A DNA stretch of 5,891 nt from Actinomycetes bacterium (lineage in GTDB: Bacteria; Actinomycetota; Coriobacteriia; WRKU01): assembly GCA_009781565.1 (NCBI GenBank), contig WQXV01000075.1:1-5891 (forward strand), given 5' to 3'. Numbering within the stretch: position 1 is the stretch's first letter; each line of letters opens with the position of its first letter. This document shows, one piece after another, positions 1 to 5,397 of the stretch. Under the pieces are notes generated by a model. It had not been told where the DNA came from. It searched no databases and was given only the letters and a program-made list of their open reading frames with translations. The position numbers and the translations under genes are program-made.

Positions 1-120
1 TCATCCACCTTGTACGTGGTGCAAACCGCCCTCGTGGAAACCGATCCTTATGATCGAGAACGATCTCGAACCCTTCATCTCAGCGTGGAATGCGGAGGCA
101 GACGCCATCTTGGAGTATGA
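1..120 (+). CDS. possible C-terminal tail of an upstream gene (partial)
   Basis: The frame beginning at base 1 is open up to a TGA at 118-120. It encodes about 39 residues that begin plausibly (for example YVVQTALVETDPYDRERS) and become arginine-rich and less natural after about base 60, where a different frame becomes clearly coding. I read this as a possible 3' end of the gene preceding the pilin-cluster protein at 50-1009, overlapping it by up to 71 bases. No domain can be named from so short a tail. The alternative is that the gene in the second frame starts outside the window, since that frame is also open from base 2 onward, and this tail is spurious. Confidence 0.3.
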   Translation, partial: SSTLYVVQTALVETDPYDRERSRTLHLSVECGGRRHLGV

Positions 121-1009
121 ACGTCTGCGCAAGGAGGTCGAAGAAGAGATCGAGGCGACGCGCACACGAACAGGGGCCACGTTGCGTGAGCTCTTGGAAA
201 AAGCAGCCGCTTATCTGGCGGGTAGCCGCCTGACCTACGAGCCCAGTGGGGGACGAGGTCTGTGGTGTGTGGTCATATCCAGCTCAACACGATCGCTGCC
301 TGACTATACGCTGCCACCTCTCACGGGAGCCGATCAGGTCGAGTTAGGAGCCCAGTTGGCAATCGCAGGAGCACGTTTGCTTCCTTCGAGCAGTGAGACG
401 ACGCTACCCTCCTTCTTGGCAGATGCGACCGCAGATGATAGCACCACTGCAGGATTGGGTGGGGTCGTGCGATCGCTGTTAGGGGACAATGCGCGCATCA
501 TTTCGTTCGGTTTGGCACTGTGGGGTTCGTGCCTTGATCTGTATCGGCAACAAGTGAGTGGTCTCTACCAGCTTAGCGAGGGTCTTCCGTGGGGTCTGGA
601 CACCATGGTCGAAGACACGATCGACGAGCTGCTTGATACTGCACAGGTAAACGTTGGAGATATGCGAAGGCCTCTGCCCATCCTCGTATCGGTCACCGAG
701 GTGGGAAAAGCCGATGCCGGTGGTGTTGAGGCAGCCATGGTACAGACCCTCCAGGGTGGCAGGTCCCTTCTCGAGCAAAGCGGGGGCTTTTCCACCTTCG
801 GGATAAAGGAGCAGATACGAGAAGCTGCCCAGCAGCTCGGTGATGGCCTCTCGATACCATCTGAGGTTCTGAGTTCTCCCACGATCGCAGGTATTCCGAT
901 CTGGGTACCTTTCCTCGAAGAGCTGACCTCAGTACTTGAAAGCCCTTGGCTCGATCCTGTGGGAGCAGGGATCGATCTTCTCTATCAGCTACCGGATCTC
1001 ACGTGGTGA
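50..1009 (+). CDS. uncharacterised protein preceding a TadE-like pseudopilin
   Basis: I do not recognise this family. From ATG 50 it is 319 residues. Residues about 15-55 are charged and helical (LEYERLRKEVEEEIEATR), suggesting a short coiled coil. Residues 115-135 are rich in Ser, Thr, Ala and Asp like a linker. Residues 148-165 are mildly hydrophobic, and the rest alternates helical and Gly/Pro/Leu-rich stretches. No signal peptide or convincing membrane span is visible. The start is uncertain: ATG 50 has no Shine-Dalgarno, the frame stays open to base 2, and an in-frame TTG at 110 has a GGAGG 11 bases upstream. Its stop lies 4 bases before the pseudopilin start, so the two are almost certainly co-transcribed. 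By position it may be an accessory or surface component of a Tad/Flp apparatus, which is an inference from context only. Confidence 0.6.
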   Translation: MIENDLEPFISAWNAEADAILEYERLRKEVEEEIEATRTRTGATLRELLEKAAAYLAGSRLTYEPSGGRGLWCVVISSSTRSLPDYTLPPLTGADQVELGAQLAIAGARLLPSSSETTLPSFLADATADDSTTAGLGGVVRSLLGDNARIISFGLALWGSCLDLYRQQVSGLYQLSEGLPWGLDTMVEDTIDELLDTAQVNVGDMRRPLPILVSVTEVGKADAGGVEAAMVQTLQGGRSLLEQSGGFSTFGIKEQIREAAQQLGDGLSIPSEVLSSPTIAGIPIWVPFLEELTSVLESPWLDPVGAGIDLLYQLPDLTW

Positions 1010-1013
1010 GAAG

Positions 1014-1424
1014 ATGCGAGCGGTGCTGAGAAATACGCGCGGTTCCCTTGCGGTCGAGATGGCGATTGTTGCTGGTGCGTGCATCGTGGTAATGGTCATC
1101 ATGTCAAATGTGTGCCTCTTTTTGATCCGAGCCGGTCAATTCGATCGGATCTCGGCAGAAGTGGCGCGAAGCTGCGCTTATGCCGAGGCACCCTATTCAG
1201 CGCAGGAGGGGATCGAGCATGCGATGGGATTAGTGCCGGGAGGTGCGTTCTCGATCCAGGGTACGGCAAGCGGTGGTGGCCCTTTGGCGACACAAGTGAT
1301 CAACTTCGAGCTCGAGTACCACCCATTTATCGAACATATCACGATCGGGCAACTCTCGATAAGCACACCGACATTTCGCCGCTCAAAGACCTATGCCGTT
1401 CCCAGCATCGGGTATAGCGAATAG
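1014..1424 (+). CDS. TadE-like pseudopilin of a Tad/Flp pilus system
   Basis: This 136-residue protein begins with a short basic leader (MRAVLRNTRG) followed by SLAVEM and a hydrophobic helix at about residues 16-39. This is the class III (type IV-like) prepilin layout: cleavage is expected after Gly10, leaving Glu15 as residue 5 of the mature protein, which is the position needed by prepilin peptidase (TadV/CpaA) and for assembly. The remaining roughly 95 residues are exposed outside the membrane, with a Gly-rich stretch at 76-90. TadE-family proteins are minor pilins that help form or prime the Flp pilus in the Tad secretion system. The start ATG 1014 lies 4 bases after the previous stop, and GGTGAG at 1005-1010 is a short-spaced ribosome site. 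A longer in-frame start at 936 would bury the leader inside the preceding gene and is rejected. No peptidase, ATPase or main pilin gene is in the window. Confidence 0.82.
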   Translation: MRAVLRNTRGSLAVEMAIVAGACIVVMVIMSNVCLFLIRAGQFDRISAEVARSCAYAEAPYSAQEGIEHAMGLVPGGAFSIQGTASGGGPLATQVINFELEYHPFIEHITIGQLSISTPTFRRSKTYAVPSIGYSE

Positions 1425-1427
1425 TGT

Positions 1428-1832
1428 ATGCGGATGCCGATGCAGACCGATGAGCTCGAAGTACTCCGCGGCAACACCCTCATCAGGATGCCGATGACGA
1501 CGCGTTATGCGCGTAGCTGGCACTCTCGACTACGAGGGTTGCTGGGCACCTCTTATGAGGAGTCCCGAAGCGCGCAATTGATCTTGGAACCGTGCCGTCT
1601 GATCCATACCCATGGTATGCGCTATTCCCTTGATGTGGCTTTCATCGATAGGCAAGGGGTCGTGCTTGGAACTATCCAACAGGTGGAGCCTGGTCACACG
1701 TTTGCTGGTCCAGCTGGCACCCATGCTGTCATCGAGCGACCTACCCAACGTAGCGCGTGGCTCTGTAGGGGAGATAGAATCGTTCTCGAGAGGGCTATGA
1801 AGAGACCCGTGATAGGAGAGGACTGGCGATGA
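1428..1832 (+). CDS. DUF192 family protein
   Basis: This 134-residue protein matches the DUF192 family pattern. It has RLRGLLG at 34-40, the signature PCRLIHTHGM at 55-64, DVAFID at 69-74 followed by a turn and GVVLG, and a terminal GD (115-116) strand. The family forms a small beta-barrel fold of unknown biochemical role and is often exported. This copy has no signal peptide, so it is predicted to be cytoplasmic. It starts 3 bases after the pseudopilin stop without an obvious Shine-Dalgarno, suggesting translational coupling, and its stop overlaps the next start (ATGA). From memory, short DUF192 genes also occur beside Tad genes in other actinobacteria, so a role in that apparatus is plausible but unproven. 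ATG codons at 1428, 1434 and 1440 are all in frame, so the exact start may shift by up to four residues. Confidence 0.85.
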   Translation: MRMPMQTDELEVLRGNTLIRMPMTTRYARSWHSRLRGLLGTSYEESRSAQLILEPCRLIHTHGMRYSLDVAFIDRQGVVLGTIQQVEPGHTFAGPAGTHAVIERPTQRSAWLCRGDRIVLERAMKRPVIGEDWR

Positions 1833-2284
1833 AACGATGTCCGATGTGTAATGCCTATGCTTCCAATGATGCGACGACCTGTTTTGAGTGTATGTACAGC
1901 TTCGAGCACATGACACCGCTCGATAAAAGCAGACCTCCACGATCCAAGGGGCCCAAGGCGAGCACCTTCAAAGCTGATCCGAGAAAATCGAACCACCGCG
2001 ATGATGCGACGGGCGCCTCTTTGGCAAGCGTATCGTCATCACGACCGGTGTCGCGTCCACCACAGGTGCAACAGAATCGAAAAACACAGCAAACAGTGTC
2101 GACATCGAGGGCGCAAAACCTTGCGCCAAAGCACGCGTCTTTGAGAGAAGAGCAGAGCGCACACGTGAGAAAGAACGAGCCTTCTGCCTGTTCGCGTTGT
2201 GCACATGTCCCCACTATCAAGATCGTGATCGATTGCCCTCAAGCCGATGTTCTTATCGAAGGGAACAAATCTCCGACTTCATAA
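1829..2284 (+). CDS. zinc-ribbon protein with disordered linker
   Basis: This 151-residue protein opens with a zinc-ribbon pattern, C4-x2-C7-x10-C18-x2-C21 (CPMC and CFEC), expected to bind one zinc ion. Residues about 30-118 are polar and low in hydrophobics, rich in Ser, Arg, Pro, Lys and Gln, and look intrinsically disordered. The C-terminal end carries another CSRC pair (121-124), a lone Cys136 and a short beta-like stretch (TIKIVIDC). It has no signal peptide or membrane span, so it is probably cytoplasmic. The ATG overlaps the DUF192 stop in an ATGA junction and AGGAGAGG lies just upstream, so it is coupled to that gene. N-terminal zinc ribbons followed by disordered tails are common in actinobacterial scaffold and regulatory proteins, but nothing here identifies a partner. 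I do not recognise a named family beyond the ribbon. Confidence 0.75.
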   Translation: MKRCPMCNAYASNDATTCFECMYSFEHMTPLDKSRPPRSKGPKASTFKADPRKSNHRDDATGASLASVSSSRPVSRPPQVQQNRKTQQTVSTSRAQNLAPKHASLREEQSAHVRKNEPSACSRCAHVPTIKIVIDCPQADVLIEGNKSPTS

Positions 2285-2374
2285 AGTTTCTCTCACAAAC
2301 TGTTCTATATCTGATATCATATCGAATAAATGATACTAATATAGTGCTAATTCAGATGACAAGGAGGAGCGTCG
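2285..2374 (+). promoter_or_regulatory. AT-rich gap before small membrane protein, possible promoter
   Basis: This 90-base gap is far richer in A and T than the rest of the window, with runs such as ATATCTGATATCATATCG and TGATACTAATATAG. Several sequences could act as a -10 element (for example TAATAT at 2337-2342), but I find no matching -35 at the usual distance. A short inverted repeat, AGTTT/AAACT (2285-2301), follows the previous stop and is too weak to be called a terminator. The gap probably separates transcription or translation of the 37-residue protein from the pilin cluster. Confidence 0.35.
2361..2367 (+). promoter_or_regulatory. strong ribosome binding site
   Basis: AAGGAGG lies 7 bases before ATG 2375. 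It is the strongest Shine-Dalgarno in the window and is the main reason to believe that the very short reading frame behind it is translated. Confidence 0.8.
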
Positions 2375-2488
2375 ATGGGGGAGATGGCCAAGTTTATAAC
2401 CATCGTGGTCATTATGATCGTGGGTTTCATAGCCCTGGGGATGAATTTCTACTATATCCGTAAGCATCCTCCCAAAGATGGCGATTAA
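2375..2488 (+). CDS. 37-residue single-span membrane protein
   Basis: The reading frame ATG 2375 to TAA 2486-2488 encodes 37 residues. After MGEMAK comes one hydrophobic segment (about residues 7-27: FITIVVIMIVGFIALGMNFYY) and then a basic, proline-containing tail (IRKHPPKDGD). By the positive-inside rule the tail should face the cytoplasm. It has no lipobox, and the hydrophobic segment is long enough to remain as an anchor. The near-ideal AAGGAGG at 7 bases spacing argues for real, possibly high, translation. It lies last on the plus strand, just before the hairpin at 2520-2555, and follows the zinc-ribbon gene by 90 AT-rich bases. Function is unknown. Small membrane proteins of this kind often modulate larger membrane complexes, but no partner can be named. 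Confidence 0.7.
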   Translation: MGEMAKFITIVVIMIVGFIALGMNFYYIRKHPPKDGD

Positions 2489-2515
2489 GTCTCTCACTAC
2501 CCTCACAATCGCCAT
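2478..2515. repeat. inverted repeat ATGGCGATT/AATCGCCAT
   Basis: Nine bases at 2478-2486, overlapping the end of the small membrane protein gene, are the exact reverse complement of 2507-2515, separated by 20 bases. The right arm ends just before the larger hairpin at 2520. It may be a second, weaker fold in the transcript end, or chance. Confidence 0.4.
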
Positions 2516-2519
2516 ATGG

Positions 2520-2555
2520 CAGATCGCCGACTGCGCCTGGGCAGTCGGCGATCTG
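2520..2555. terminator. hairpin with 15 bp stem between convergent genes, likely bidirectional terminator
   Basis: CAGATCGCCGACTGC (2520-2534) and GCAGTCGGCGATCTG (2541-2555) pair perfectly around a six-base loop (GCCTGG). The hairpin sits between the last plus-strand gene (stop 2488) and the pxpC stop (2578), where both transcription units end. Neither side has a run of T, so this is not a textbook intrinsic terminator. It may stop transcription without a U-tract, protect the RNA ends, or keep the two convergent transcripts apart. The structure is certain and the role is inferred. Confidence 0.7.
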
Positions 2556-2577
2556 TGTGTCAGCATCAAGTAAACGA

Positions 2578-3507
2578 TCAAGAGCACTCCTCGAGGTGTT
2601 GCCTCATCTCAAGATAGGCACGCTGCGCTTCTTCTGTCGTAACTTGGGTAAAGCGCACCTTATCGCCCGGTCTGAGCTGGGCCAGAAGAGGTATGTCAGC
2701 TCTGATGGCGGTCGCGATCTTGGCATATCCGCCGATCGTCTGATGATCGGCCATCAATATCACCGGTCTTCGGTCAATGACCTGGATGGAGCCCAGTGTC
2801 ACTCCTTCAGAGATGATGTTGCCATCGCAATCTGAGCTATACGCAAGTTGCGGACCCTCGAGGCGATACCCCATGCGGTCGCTCGCGTGGGTAAGGTGAT
2901 AAGAGCTTGAGGTAAGCTTATCGATTGCACTTCGGTCGAAATGATCAGTACGGTCCTCGACCACGATCCTGACGGTGGGTGAGCTGGAATAGTCAAGCGC
3001 GGGCGTAGAGGGATATAGTTGACCCGAGCAATGAGACAGATCCGTGCACCCCAAAGCGATCCTGTCCCCAGCCTTCAATGCAGTACCATCAAGACCACCG
3101 AGCCGTGCTTTGGTGTAGGTGGAGACGCTACCCAGCTGTGGCGCGACAACAAGCCCACCACAAAACGCAAGATAGCCACGGGCTCCGCTGGTCGCATTAC
3201 CGATTGTGAGACGGTTTCCTCCTGTGGCTTCGATACCGGTATTCATTTCAATAGTTTGTCCATCAAGGCGCGCAGGAAAGGCTGCGCCAGTCAAAGCAAA
3301 ACGGCAGCTATCCTCGAGGAGAATCGTCGGTCCGATGATGGTGATCTCAAGCAAAGGTGCATCGTCGGTATTTCCGACCAGTCTGTTGGCAAGAGCAGCA
3401 GCATACCAATCCATCGGTCCCGAGACGGGAACACCAAAGCGTTGGTAGCCGATGCGACCCTTATCCTGAATGGTGCTCAGCATGCCACCATTGAGGATCT
3501 CAATCAT
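2578..3507 (-). CDS. pxpC: 5-oxoprolinase subunit C (biotin-dependent carboxylase-like, KipA family)
   Basis: This 309-residue protein has the length and motifs of PxpC (about 310 residues in E. coli). It starts with GGMLSTIQDKGRIGYQ (7-22), then VPVSGPMD (27-33), NRLVGN (41-46), LEITIIGPT (53-61), the ALTGA core (71-75), GSVSTYTKARLGG (126-138), DRMGYRLEG (210-218), SEGVTLGSIQV (233-243) and LMADHQTIGGYAKIA (251-265). PxpC acts with PxpB and PxpA in the cytoplasm to hydrolyse 5-oxoproline (pyroglutamate) to glutamate using ATP. The fold resembles the C-terminal part of urea amidolyase. I chose ATG 3507, which overlaps the pxpB end by 8 bases, because the family homology begins at once. Longer in-frame starts at 3543 and 3690 add unrelated residues that run through pxpB. 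It is the last gene of the operon. Confidence 0.93.
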   Translation of the reverse strand: MIEILNGGMLSTIQDKGRIGYQRFGVPVSGPMDWYAAALANRLVGNTDDAPLLEITIIGPTILLEDSCRFALTGAAFPARLDGQTIEMNTGIEATGGNRLTIGNATSGARGYLAFCGGLVVAPQLGSVSTYTKARLGGLDGTALKAGDRIALGCTDLSHCSGQLYPSTPALDYSSSPTVRIVVEDRTDHFDRSAIDKLTSSSYHLTHASDRMGYRLEGPQLAYSSDCDGNIISEGVTLGSIQVIDRRPVILMADHQTIGGYAKIATAIRADIPLLAQLRPGDKVRFTQVTTEEAQRAYLEMRQHLEECS

Positions 3508-4198
3508 GGAGCTCACCACCCATCGAATAATACGTTTTATCATCAATTGGGATGAAGCGGACCGTGTCTCCGGTAGCGAGCAGGAAAGGGTCAATGCGCT
3601 GGGGATCGAACAAGGTGAGAGGGGTACGACCGATGATCTGCCATCCACCAGGTGAGGTGACCGGGTAGATTCCCGTCTGTTCTCCCGCAATACCGATCGA
3701 ACCAGCGGCTACCGCAGCTCGCGGAGTTGCTCGACGCGGGACCGCGATGGCATGATCCAGACCACTCAGATAGGGAAAGCCAGGGGTGAATCCCATCGCG
3801 CTGACCTGGTAGACAGGCTCGCTGTGAAGGTCGATCACTTCTTGTGGCTCCAAGCCACTCAATACCGCGACTTGGTCGAGATCGGGCGCATGGGGTGTGC
3901 TGTAGCAAACCGGGATCTCGATCAAACGGACAGATCTGTCAATGCGCTGGGCGTGTGATTCGCAAAGTCGAGCAAGCTCATCTTCCATGCCGGCTGCATC
4001 GCTCTTCAAGAGGTCGTATTCGACCATGATCGATCGATAGCTCGGCACTATGTCGACGATTGCCTCATGGTCGGCATCATCAAGAAGGTGGGTCAGCGAG
4101 GTGATAGCCTCGGATGCCTCATCGCTGATCCGATCGGCGACCTCGATCATGAAGGCAGCATCGGAAATCACATAGATTTTGGGCTTGTCATAGAGCAT
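3500..4198 (-). CDS. pxpB: 5-oxoprolinase subunit B (KipI family)
   Basis: This 232-residue protein shows the KipI/PxpB signature. The N-terminal domain (about 7-90) includes the strand-helix start KIYVISDAAFMIEVADRIS. The C-terminal domain has GFTPGFPYL (136-144), VPRRATPR (153-160), AGSIGIAGEQTGIYP (165-179) and SPGGWQIIGRTPL (182-194). PxpB pairs with PxpC, and the two are thought to handle the ATP-driven activation of 5-oxoproline before ring opening. In Bacillus the homologue KipI inhibits the sporulation kinase KinA, but beside pxpA and pxpC the metabolic role is far more likely. ATG 4198 lies 11 bases after the pxpA stop, with TAGGA overlapping that stop as ribosome site. The stop overlaps the pxpC start, so translation is probably coupled. 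Confidence 0.93.
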   Translation of the reverse strand: MLYDKPKIYVISDAAFMIEVADRISDEASEAITSLTHLLDDADHEAIVDIVPSYRSIMVEYDLLKSDAAGMEDELARLCESHAQRIDRSVRLIEIPVCYSTPHAPDLDQVAVLSGLEPQEVIDLHSEPVYQVSAMGFTPGFPYLSGLDHAIAVPRRATPRAAVAAGSIGIAGEQTGIYPVTSPGGWQIIGRTPLTLFDPQRIDPFLLATGDTVRFIPIDDKTYYSMGGELHD

Positions 4199-4209
4199 GC
4201 TTAGCAGTC

Positions 4210-4977
4210 CTACACGATCTGGTTCATCGGAACCAATGAGATACCACGCTCAACTAAGGCCTCACGCAGATGTGCAGCGAGTGCCAACGCGTTGGCGTTG
4301 TCACCGTGCAAGCAGATCGTCTGGGCTTCGATCGCGATGTCTGCTCCCTCGATCGTGGTTACTCTACCATCCTGGATCATGTGTAACACACGGGAGATCA
4401 CTTCGTCAGTATCAGTGATCACGGCACCAGCTCGATCGCGTGGCACGAGATTTGCATCAGCAGTATAAGCTCTATCGGCAAAGACCTCGCTGATAAAGCG
4501 CAGATCAAGATCTCGGGCAGCTCGCTCAAGTTCTGAGTTTGCCATACCGCAATAGATCAGCGACGGATCAAAATCAGCGATCGCCTGACCGATGGCTTGG
4601 GCAACCTCATAGTCTTGTGCAGCAACACTGTAGAGCGCTCCATGGGGTTTGACGTGCTGGAGCGCAACTCCTTGTTCTTCGGCAATCGTAGCAAGAACTT
4701 CGACCTGATCTCGCACCGTCAAGATGATCTCGCCAGCGCTCATTCTCAGTGGTTTACGTCCGAAATTGTCGCGATCGGGATAGCTGGGATGTGCGCCGAT
4801 AGCAACGTTGTTCTCCTTGGCAGTAGAGATAGTTGCTCGCATGGTCTGAGCATCGCCCGCATGTTCACCACAGGCGACATTGACCGAGGTGACGAGGGGG
4901 ATAAGCTTGCTATCAAGGAGCCGGCCCTGTTCTCCAGGGAGTTCGCCGAGGTCGCAGTTTATATCGACGGCATACAT
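4210..4977 (-). CDS. pxpA: 5-oxoprolinase subunit A (LamB/YcsF family)
   Basis: This 255-residue protein matches the LamB/YcsF family, with DINCDLGE (5-12), CGEHAGD (36-42), GAHPSYPD (61-68), HVKPHGALY (108-116), EVFADRAYTAD (164-174), LVPR (177-180) and CLHGD (222-226). PxpA is the subunit that completes hydrolysis of activated 5-oxoproline to glutamate. Like the E. coli protein it lacks the longer FGxY insertion after DLGE found in many relatives. The usual Phe of CGFHAGD is Glu38 here, a small deviation that leaves the His and Asp intact. ATG 4977 is preceded by TAGGAT about 7 bases upstream. It is the first gene of a pxpA-pxpB-pxpC operon. Its promoter should lie in 4978-5080, shared with the divergent lipoprotein gene, but I see no clear -35/-10 pair on this strand. 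Confidence 0.94.
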   Translation of the reverse strand: MYAVDINCDLGELPGEQGRLLDSKLIPLVTSVNVACGEHAGDAQTMRATISTAKENNVAIGAHPSYPDRDNFGRKPLRMSAGEIILTVRDQVEVLATIAEEQGVALQHVKPHGALYSVAAQDYEVAQAIGQAIADFDPSLIYCGMANSELERAARDLDLRFISEVFADRAYTADANLVPRDRAGAVITDTDEVISRVLHMIQDGRVTTIEGADIAIEAQTICLHGDNANALALAAHLREALVERGISLVPMNQIV

Positions 4978-5026
4978 GGATTAATCCTACACCTTCGCAA
5001 ACAACCGCTGCTGGTATTGGCTTCTT

Positions 5027-5044
5027 CACGCGTGCTGACGTGTG
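5027..5044. promoter_or_regulatory. operator-like dyad in the divergent intergenic region
   Basis: CACGCGT (5027-5033) and ACGTGTG (5038-5044) form a 7+7 dyad with one mismatch (a G:U pair in RNA) around a four-base centre. The left part also contains the perfect palindrome CACGCGTG. It lies about midway between the pxpA start and the lipoprotein start and abuts the possible -10 of the latter, as expected for a regulator site controlling one or both genes. No regulator gene is in the window. Confidence 0.35.
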
Positions 5045-5051
5045 CGACAAT
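5043..5051 (+). promoter_or_regulatory. possible extended -10 promoter for lipoprotein/decarboxylase genes
   Basis: TGCGACAAT fits an extended -10 (TG, one base, then GACAAT, four of six consensus positions). A weak -35 candidate, TCTTCA at 5023-5028, is 17 bases upstream. Transcription would begin near 5058, leaving a leader of about 25 bases that holds the GGAAGGAG ribosome site. If correct, the in-frame GTG at 5032 lies outside the transcript. Confidence 0.3.
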
Positions 5052-5070
5052 AGAACCAAAGTCTCGGGAG

Positions 5071-5077
5071 GAAGGAG
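5071..5077 (+). promoter_or_regulatory. ribosome binding site in front of an AUC codon
   Basis: GAAGGAG is followed by CAGCC and then ATC at 5083. The decarboxylase gene downstream has the near-identical leader GGAAGGAGCAGCA before its ATG (5385-5397), with the same five-base spacing. This match decides the start chosen for the lipoprotein. Confidence 0.65.
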
Positions 5078-5082
5078 CAGCC

Positions 5083-5319
5083 ATCGGATCGCGTTGGAGC
5101 CACATACTTCTGTTGCTCATGGTTTTACTGGTCAGCTTGACCTTTGTCTCAGGGTGTCAGTTGATCGATGCAGAGGCCACCAGCTCCAGCTTGAAGACCT
5201 CCTCTTCACTTTCCGAGCTCAGCTCGCATCTCCATAAAAGCGTGATCGCCGTTCCTGAGATAGAGGCGCTGCTGGAGTGCGACAAGCCTGAGAACTACAT
5301 ACCTCTTTCAACCCCTTGA
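5083..5319 (+). CDS. small lipoprotein, apparent AUC start
   Basis: From ATC 5083 this frame encodes 78 residues. It has a short basic n-region (GSRWSH), a hydrophobic core (ILLLLMVLLVSLTF, residues 8-21) and a lipobox VSGC with Cys25, so it should be lipid-anchored on the outer face of the membrane after signal peptidase II cleavage. The mature part (about 54 residues) starts with a Ser/Thr-rich spacer (SSSLKTSSSLSELSSHL) and has one further Cys (residue 67). No known domain is evident. No ATG, GTG or TTG lies where the ribosome site demands one. The in-frame GTG at 5032 has no Shine-Dalgarno, and the internal ATG at 5119 would remove the basic n-region. It precedes the decarboxylase gene by 78 bases and may be in the same operon. 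The start could instead reflect a sequencing error or a strain mutation of ATG to ATC. Confidence 0.6.
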   Translation: MGSRWSHILLLLMVLLVSLTFVSGCQLIDAEATSSSLKTSSSLSELSSHLHKSVIAVPEIEALLECDKPENYIPLSTP

Positions 5320-5330
5320 CTATGAAAAGT

Positions 5331-5346
5331 CGTGTCGGGAAACACG
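5331..5346 (+). repeat. small hairpin in the lipoprotein-decarboxylase gap
   Basis: CGTGT and ACACG pair around CGGGAA, with two further flanking pairs (one G:U). It lies just after the lipoprotein stop and upstream of the decarboxylase ribosome site. With no T-run it is not a convincing terminator. It may slow read-through or shape the leader of the next gene, or be chance. Confidence 0.3.
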
Positions 5347-5397
5347 GCAAAAGGAACGAATGGTACTTACGCGATAGATGACTTGGAAGGAGCAGCA

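Noticed and set aside
469..476. HIP1 octamer (GCGATCGC) as a cyanobacterial signature
   Set aside because: Only two copies occur (469-476 and 4577-4584). The enriched core is GATC/CGATCG, and the gene content is not cyanobacterial.
1530..1940. Minus-strand frame of 136 residues
   Set aside because: It is antisense to the DUF192 gene, whose signature is clear, and to the start of the zinc-ribbon gene.
3019..3555. Plus-strand frame of 178 residues
   Set aside because: It is antisense to pxpC, which has unmistakable family motifs. It has no ribosome site and its composition is that of a shadow frame.
3500..4198. KipI as a sporulation kinase inhibitor
   Set aside because: The family name comes from Bacillus, but here the gene lies between pxpA and pxpC, so the 5-oxoprolinase role fits better.
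4597..5319. Long plus-strand frame of 240 residues ending at the lipoprotein stop
   Set aside because: Its first two thirds run antisense through pxpA and give unnatural protein. Only the last 78 codons have a signal peptide and ribosome site.
5316..5321. TTGACT as a -35 for the decarboxylase gene
   Set aside because: No acceptable -10 lies 16-18 bases downstream (GAAACA at 5339-5344), and the hexamer overlaps the lipoprotein stop.
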